The position numbers and the translations under genes are program-made. A DNA stretch of 64,000 nucleotides from Saccharicrinis sp. GTDB taxonomy: Bacteria; Bacteroidota; Bacteroidia; Bacteroidales; Marinilabiliaceae. Shown here one piece after another: positions 60,695-64,000 of the stretch. The notes under the pieces are model-generated. The model had not been told where the DNA came from, made no database searches, and worked only from the letters and a program-made list of their open reading frames with translations. The stretch is taken from positions 29,797-93,796 of the forward strand of contig JAGXIO010000017.1 in NCBI GenBank assembly GCA_024635555.1. Reading direction: 5' to 3'. The stretch's first letter is position 1. Each line of letters starts with the position of its first letter.

Positions 60695-61052
60695 AAGAAA
60701 CAAAATCCAAGTATTATTAATCCTGCAGTAAACCTAATTTTAAAAGGTGTTAGACAAAAACTACCTTCTAATAATATCAACTATGCAGAACTTGAAAATA
60801 TTTACCAATCCTACCAAACCCAATGACAATAGAGACAAAAGAAACAAGGCTATTTTAGGCTTATTGGTTTATCAAGGAGTTACCACCGAAGAGCTGCACC
60901 AACTTGAACCGGAACATCTGAAACTCAAACAAGGTAAAATCCAAATCTCTGAAAACAGAAGAAGAAACAGCAGAACACTAGATTTACAACCTTGTCAGAT
61001 ACTTGAAATACATGAGTATATAGGCAAAATAAGGCCAAAAATCAACAAATAA
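60678..61052 (+). pseudogene. Frameshifted fragment of a tyrosine recombinase
   Basis: Two frames join into one integrase-like sequence. Frame A (to about 60824) reads LKKQNPSIINPAVNLILKGV then NNINYAELENIYQSYQTQ and a stop. Frame B (the ORF at 60747) continues NDNRDKRNKAILGLLVYQGVTTEELHQLEPEHLKL..RRRNSRTLDLQP. This is the core-binding linker and first part of the catalytic domain of a Bacteroidota tyrosine recombinase. The HxxR and Tyr parts are missing and a one-base shift lies near 60824. It cannot be active and marks past mobility of this cassette. Confidence 0.72.
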
Positions 61053-61146
61053 AACGCTTGCAGCAACTGATCAAAGAAGATCGGCAAAAGAAAGTTGGCA
61101 AGTAACAACATAATATAAACAAAAACCAAAACTTAATATTAATCGT

Positions 61147-61154
61147 TAACTTTG
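61147..61154 (+). promoter_or_regulatory. TAACTTTG -7 box of TA operon
   Basis: TAACTTTG fits TAnnTTTG 15 bp upstream of the antitoxin start at 61170, which would leave an extremely short leader. Start at the second ATG (61179) is possible. Confidence 0.6.
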
Positions 61155-61169
61155 TAAAGGATATAAACA

Positions 61170-61412
61170 ATGGAAGTTATGAACGCACCGGAATTAAGAA
61201 AAGACTTACATAGTCAAATAGACCACCTTGATGAAAAAACTCTGGAGGCCGTATATACAATGTTCCAGGATTATTTTGGGACCAGTAAGGATTTTACATT
61301 GAGTCAGGCACATAAAGACTTGATTGATGAAAGGTTAGACGATTATGAGAAAAATCCTCAAGATGTAATGAGTTGGGAGGAGTCGAACCGATTATTAAAG
61401 AAATATTTATGA
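61170..61412 (+). CDS. Antitoxin of ParE/RelE-type module
   Basis: This 80-aa protein has a helical N-terminus (APELRKDLHSQIDHLDEKTLEAVYTMFQDYF) and a C-terminal acidic segment (LIDERLDDYEKNPQDVMSWEESNRLLKKYL) of the type that wraps around RelE/ParE toxins. It shares an ATGA overlap with the toxin gene, so it is translated just before it. It should bind and silence the toxin and repress its own operon, as known for such pairs. It may start at 61179 (MNAPELRK). Confidence 0.82.
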   Translation: MEVMNAPELRKDLHSQIDHLDEKTLEAVYTMFQDYFGTSKDFTLSQAHKDLIDERLDDYEKNPQDVMSWEESNRLLKKYL

Positions 61413-61708
61413 GTTACCAAGTAGATTTAAAGCTTGAAGCCCATCAGGATATCTTTGAAACAATGCTTTGGTACGAAAGCAAAAGAAAAGGTTTGGGAGC
61501 TGAGTTTTATGCTGAAGTTGAAAAGGTTAAGAATGTTTTGTTGACAAATGCAGATTCTTTTGAAATCAAGTATCGAAGAAATGTTAGATGGATACAAACT
61601 GACCGCTTCCCTTATATTGTTGTTTATGTGATAAATGGAAATAACGTTGTGATTTTAGCTGTAGTAAGCACTTATAGACATCCTAAGATATGGAAAGGGA
61701 GAACATAA
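61409..61708 (+). CDS. ParE/RelE-family toxin
   Basis: From the ATG overlapping the antitoxin stop (61409) the protein has 99 aa. The ParE/RelE fold is seen as VDLKLEAHQDIFETMLWYESKRKGLG, FYAEVEKVKNVLLTNADSFEIKYRRNVRWIQTDRFPYIVVYVI and VVILAVVSTYRHP. The last two strands with RRNVR and YR are the typical C-terminal part. It would poison gyrase (ParE) or cut mRNA on the ribosome (RelE); the two cannot be told apart from sequence alone. Together with the antitoxin it is the only intact TA pair in this region. Confidence 0.88.
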   Translation: MSYQVDLKLEAHQDIFETMLWYESKRKGLGAEFYAEVEKVKNVLLTNADSFEIKYRRNVRWIQTDRFPYIVVYVINGNNVVILAVVSTYRHPKIWKGRT

Positions 61709-61770
61709 AAAAGGTAAGCCAGCCCTCCCCTCAGGGCAAAAAATACAGCCGTTTCACTTAATTTTGTAGC

Positions 61771-61830
61771 TGAACCACACGATGCAATCTCCGTTGTAAC
61801 GGAGCAGGCTGTGCGGCAGCGGGGGGGGGT
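61771..61830 (-). repeat. CCGCTGCCGCAC repeat, copy 2 (inverted)
   Basis: The reverse complement reads CCGCTGCCGCACAGCCTGCT and then GGAGATTGCATCGTGTGGTTCA. It resembles copies at 62322, 62730 and 62901. It lies between the ParE toxin and the next lipoprotein gene. Confidence 0.7.
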
Positions 61831-61903
61831 ATTTATCAACAACACCTGGTGCGGTTTTGAAATCCCAACCTCAAGTTTTGAAAAATATTTTAACGAAGTA
61901 ATC

Positions 61904-62320
61904 ATGAAATTTGTATTAGCGATCTTAATATTAGTAACTATATATAGTTGCATAAGCATTAAAAAGAGTAATGAGTTCTATTGTTTCGAATATCTTAAGA
62001 ATTACACGGTGAAGTTTTCTTCGTCCCCAGCTTGGATAGTCCATAAGGGGGTAGAGTACTCAAAAGAAGAGTTGACATCTTTAAAATCAGATTCTCCCAT
62101 TGGAATAAAATATAATATTAATACGTGTCGGGGTGAACTGCTAGATTTAGAGCTTATAGAAAAGAATGCCTTAAGCCATAAAGATGCATTAGTAGCCAGT
62201 ACAAAGCAAAAAATATTGGAAGGATTAAAGAGGAATTTTAATATAGACGTATTGCCAATAAGAGAAGGTGAAGAAGTGACATGTGATTCCAGTTTAATAG
62301 TATATATTTGGGTAAAATGA
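61904..62320 (+). CDS. Orphan lipoprotein, possible immunity relic
   Basis: From ATG 61904 the protein has 138 aa with a short SPII signal (MKFVLAILILVTIYSC, Cys16). The ORF track start at 61811 reads through the repeat upstream and is not supported. The mature part is a mixed fold (WIVHKGVEYSKEELTSLKSDSPIGIKYNINTCRGELLDLELIEK) with no known domain. It is flanked on both sides by cassette repeats, like an orphan immunity gene left from a lost Rhs or toxin cassette. The function is unknown. Confidence 0.55.
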   Translation: MKFVLAILILVTIYSCISIKKSNEFYCFEYLKNYTVKFSSSPAWIVHKGVEYSKEELTSLKSDSPIGIKYNINTCRGELLDLELIEKNALSHKDALVASTKQKILEGLKRNFNIDVLPIREGEEVTCDSSLIVYIWVK

Positions 62321-62321
62321 A

Positions 62322-62356
62322 CCCCTCGCTGTCGCACGATTGTATCGTGTGATAAA
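62322..62356 (+). repeat. CGCTGTCGCACGATTG repeat, copy 3
   Basis: CCTCGCTGTCGCACGATTGT and ATCGTGTGATAAAG follow the orphan lipoprotein gene; a hairpin AAAGCTGCATTT/AAGTGCAGCTTT lies at 62373-62401. Confidence 0.75.
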
Positions 62357-62400
62357 GAGATAAAAATAACAAAAGCTGCATTTAGAAATAAGTGCAGCTT

Positions 62401-62697
62401 TTACTTTATAAGATCGGCATTTTTAAGTAGTTCAATAATATGATCTTTGGTAATGTTTTCGAGTTGGCTTATGTCGTAAATGTATGTGAGGTAAACCTCA
62501 TTGTTTTCGGTTACAAGGTAAGTTATAACCCTTGCACCCCCAGATTTACCTTTCCCTTTAGAAGTAATGGACATCCGTATTTTATGGATTCCATGGCCTA
62601 AATGAATACCTAAATCAGGTTCTTCTTTTAGCGTTTCAACAAGCTCTTGTAATCGAGCGACCCGAGACCATGGGGAAATGGAAGAATGGTTATTCAA
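62401..62697 (-). CDS. HigB/RelE-like toxin with altered N-terminus
   Basis: This 98-aa ORF starts at TTG. The C-terminal two thirds are typical of HigB-type toxins: LQELVETLKEEPDLGIHLGHGIHKIRM, ITSKGKGKSGGARVITYLV and VYLTYIYDISQLENITKDHI. The first 18 residues (NNHSSISPWSRVAR) do not look like the expected N-terminal strand and helix, so the 5' end was probably lost when the repeat at 62730 arose. No antitoxin follows. It is likely a non-functional remnant or a shortened toxin. Confidence 0.6.
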   Translation of the reverse strand: MNNHSSISPWSRVARLQELVETLKEEPDLGIHLGHGIHKIRMSITSKGKGKSGGARVITYLVTENNEVYLTYIYDISQLENITKDHIIELLKNADLIK

Positions 62698-62729
62698 GCG
62701 GTATAGCTAGGGCTTGCTGTTTAAGTCAG

Positions 62730-62766
62730 CCCCCCGCTGTCGCACGATTGTATCGTGTGATATAAA
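62730..62766 (+). repeat. CGCTGTCGCACGATTG repeat, copy 4
   Basis: CCCCGCTGTCGCACGATTGT and ATCGTGTGATATAAAG are nearly identical to copy 3, 30 bp upstream of the HigB-like start. A hairpin (AGAAGCTGCATT/AATGTAGCTTTT) follows at 62803-62829, as in copy 3. Confidence 0.75.
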
Positions 62767-62900
62767 GAAAACTAATCTGGTATATTACTAGCATAAGACA
62801 ACAGAAGCTGCATTAAAATAATGTAGCTTTTGTTGTTTTTAGGGGAAAGCAATCCGATACAATCGCTCACTTTTTGTGTAGAATTTCCTAACTTTAGATT

Positions 62901-62960
62901 TAATAAACCAAACAATATAATCTCCTTTTTGACGCAGCAGGCTGTGCGGTAGCGGGGGTA
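62901..62960 (-). repeat. CCGCTACCGCAC repeat, copy 5 (inverted)
   Basis: The reverse complement reads CCCCCGCTACCGCACAGCCT, GCTGCGTC and GGAGATTATATTGTTTGGTT. It is closest to copy 2. Confidence 0.7.
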
Positions 62961-62983
62961 GGGCAATGTTCAGGGCTTTTGTT

Positions 62984-63377
62984 TTAAATATCATAAGGGT
63001 TCACAACAGCCAGCCCTTCAATTTTATCAAAGTCTTTTGTATTGCGGGTAATAATTGTGAGTTTGTTTACAAGGGCTGTGGCTGCGATTATTGCATCGGG
63101 AAGTTTGGTTTTGCGTTGCTTTCTTATCTCAATAGTGCTGTTTACAATATCTCCATCTAAATCAAGAACATTAGCAGCATTAATAAGTTCCTGAAATTTT
63201 AGTTCTTCATTTACGGTAATACCAGCAAAACCAAGCAGCTCAATTTTATTGATAACAGAAATATAAAACTGCCTGTCAATTAATACCATCGAGCATGGTA
63301 AGGGCTTTTTCAGGTAGTACTTCGCCAATGTATTCAATGGCAACGTTTGTATCGATTAAATATTCCTGTCTTCCCAT
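62984..63377 (-). pseudogene. VapC-type PIN toxin, single-base frameshift
   Basis: Starting at ATG 63377 (MGRQEYLIDTNVAIEYIGEV), the frame carries the first PIN Asp (IDTN) and stops at MLDGIN. The +1/-1 frame (ORF track 62984-63343) continues IDRQFYISVINKIELLGF, KLPDAIIAATALVNKL and ITRNTKDFDKIEG, the remaining PIN residues. Removing one base near 63280 (GTCAATTAATACC to GTCAATAATACC) restores a continuous 130-aa VapC RNase. In its present form it is inactive, unless the shift is a sequencing error. It overlaps the antitoxin gene by about 22 bp. Confidence 0.8.
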
Positions 63378-63574
63378 TCGTTACGCATTTGGTTGAGTTG
63401 TCCGTTTAGTTCTTGTGCACGTTCTTTACTTATAGCACCCCTAAGACTTGCAGAAAGTTTTGTTTTTTCCTTCTTGTTGTTTGTATCCAACACACGTATG
63501 ATATTGGCAAGTTCAAGGTCTTTTAAGAGCCTTAAAGCATTGTTGTTCCTAAGTTCTACAGTTACAGTTCTCAT
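63356..63574 (-). CDS. VapB-like antitoxin
   Basis: This 72-aa protein begins MRTVTVELRNNNALRLLKDLELANIIRVL, a ribbon-like beta strand and helix, followed by an acidic/amide-rich C-terminus (SKERAQELNGQLNQMRNEWEDRNI) for toxin binding. It is upstream of and overlaps the PIN gene, the classical VapBC order. Its start codon overlaps the tail of another small reading frame (63577 and above: AMLNNAKLKTLTATR then TAATGA). It is intact even though its toxin is frameshifted. Confidence 0.75.
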   Translation of the reverse strand: MRTVTVELRNNNALRLLKDLELANIIRVLDTNNKKEKTKLSASLRGAISKERAQELNGQLNQMRNEWEDRNI

Positions 63575-63611
63575 TATCTTGTCGCTGTTAAAGTTTTTAA
63601 TTTTGCATTAT

Positions 63612-63758
63612 TCAGCATTGCATCAATACTTTGGTTTTATTGAAGATTGACACTATTTGTATAGAATCGGAAAGCTCAGTTTTAAAAGACTTAAATTTAC
63701 GTGCAAGTCGCTTAGCATGCCTGTCAAAATAAGGAATGGTTTTAATCTTATAACTCAT
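63612..63758 (-). pseudogene. Truncated RelE/ParE-type toxin (48 codons)
   Basis: Minus-strand ATG 63758 reads MSYKIKTIPYFDRHAKRLARKFKSFKTELSDSI and then diverges (QIVSIFNKTKVLMQC, stop). The first 32 residues match the N-terminal strand and helices of RelE/ParE toxins (usual length about 95-100 aa). The catalytic C-terminal strands are missing, replaced by the end of another small gene. It overlaps the antitoxin gene by 11 bp, so the pair was once a normal TA operon. It is too short to appear in the ORF track. Confidence 0.7.
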
Positions 63759-63969
63759 TCAATAACTCCTTAGCATCACGAGATTTCAATTTTCCTTGTT
63801 TTACAAGGTTCATTTCTTCTACAGCTTCAGCCAGTTCAGATAAGAATAGTTTTTTATTCCTCAAACGCTCAAGTTCTTCAAGGTCTTTTTGTATCTGCTC
63901 CCAATCTTGCATGGGCAACTGCACTGCATTTTTGTGACCTCTTCCGTCTGTTATGTATTGTAAATTCAT
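63748..63969 (-). CDS. Phd/YefM-like antitoxin
   Basis: This 73-aa protein begins NLQYITDGRGHKNAVQLPMQDWEQIQKDLEELERL, a Phd-like DNA-binding N-terminus (the GxxxAVQLP.xxW pattern), and ends with a helical ELAEAVEEMNLVKQGKLKSRDAKELLNEL tail that would bind a RelE/ParE toxin. Its 3' end overlaps the start of the truncated toxin. A TATATTTG promoter box lies 21 bp upstream. It appears intact although its toxin is broken. Confidence 0.8.
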   Translation of the reverse strand: MNLQYITDGRGHKNAVQLPMQDWEQIQKDLEELERLRNKKLFLSELAEAVEEMNLVKQGKLKSRDAKELLNEL

Positions 63970-63989
63970 AACCGTTCAAATTAAAGATA

Positions 63990-63997
63990 CAAATATA
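63990..63997 (-). promoter_or_regulatory. TATATTTG -7 box of Phd-like antitoxin
   Basis: The minus-strand TATATTTG matches TAnnTTTG 21 bp before the antitoxin start, close to the right edge of the window. Confidence 0.65.
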
Positions 63998-64000
63998 CGC

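Noticed and set aside
62772-62966. 64-aa minus-strand ORF (YPRYRTACCVKKEI)
   Set aside because: It is a reading of repeat copy 5; a similar peptide appears in copy 2 (PRCRTACSVTTEI), explained by DNA repeat similarity rather than a gene.
63393-63650. 85-aa plus-strand ORF opposite VapB
   Set aside because: It is antisense to the antitoxin and has no supporting features.
1-64000. tRNA or rRNA genes
   Set aside because: I looked for T-loop (GGTTCGAATCC-like) and rRNA signatures and saw none, although a tRNAscan/Infernal run would be decisive.

Overview
The window looks like chromosome of a Bacteroidota member, probably class Bacteroidia and perhaps the Marinilabiliales (the order is inference). 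Support comes from many TAnnTTTG-type -7 promoter boxes and few Shine-Dalgarno sites, type IX secretion-like C-terminal tails, abundant SPII lipoproteins, AT-rich DNA and family content (WbqC, DUF4834, a zinc-ribbon/Nif3 pair, Rhs cassette debris). No rRNA, tRNA or CRISPR array was seen.

Region 1 (1-28.9 kb) is a surface-polysaccharide locus read almost entirely on the + strand. It holds an ATP-grasp protein cut by the left edge, three GT4-type glycosyltransferases, a sugar-nucleotide epimerase, a PglC-like initiating phosphosugar transferase, WbqC plus a DegT-like enzyme, two tandem FemAB/GNAT proteins, a PIG-L deacetylase, ACP + KASIII + SDR, a PglD-like acetyltransferase with a PglE-like aminotransferase, a polysaccharide deacetylase, a CysE-like acetyltransferase, an MBOAT O-acyltransferase with an SGNH partner, more secreted SGNH-like and beta-helix proteins, and a PglF-like membrane 4,6-dehydratase with a second ACP. 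PglF-E-D-C together would make UDP-diacetylbacillosamine and load it on a lipid carrier. The PIG-L, GNAT, ACP, KASIII and SDR genes suggest that sugar amines are unmasked and re-acylated with a dedicated acyl group.

Region 2 (29-58.6 kb) is mostly housekeeping: typA, a ModF-like double ABC ATPase, a TPR protein, the zinc-ribbon/Nif3 operon, a MerR regulator, a CapA-like phosphoesterase, a dCMP-deaminase-like enzyme, an S41 protease, DUF4834, a very large alpha-2-macroglobulin lipoprotein, a methyltransferase, three cyclophilins (one fused to a trypsin-like domain that has lost its triad) interrupted by a BRO-N gene, a GT2/GT4 pair, nadB and glycyl-tRNA synthetase.

Region 3 (58.7-64 kb) is a decaying accessory cassette: a severed Rhs C-terminus with a metzincin-like zinc site, an adjacent lipoprotein that is a candidate immunity factor, fused remnants of an XRE regulator and a tyrosine recombinase, another orphan lipoprotein, and several toxin-antitoxin modules. 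One of these is intact, one carries a single-base frameshift and one is truncated. Copies of a CCGCTRYCGCAC repeat separate the pieces. Intergenic DNA throughout the window carries several families of palindromic or tandem repeats.
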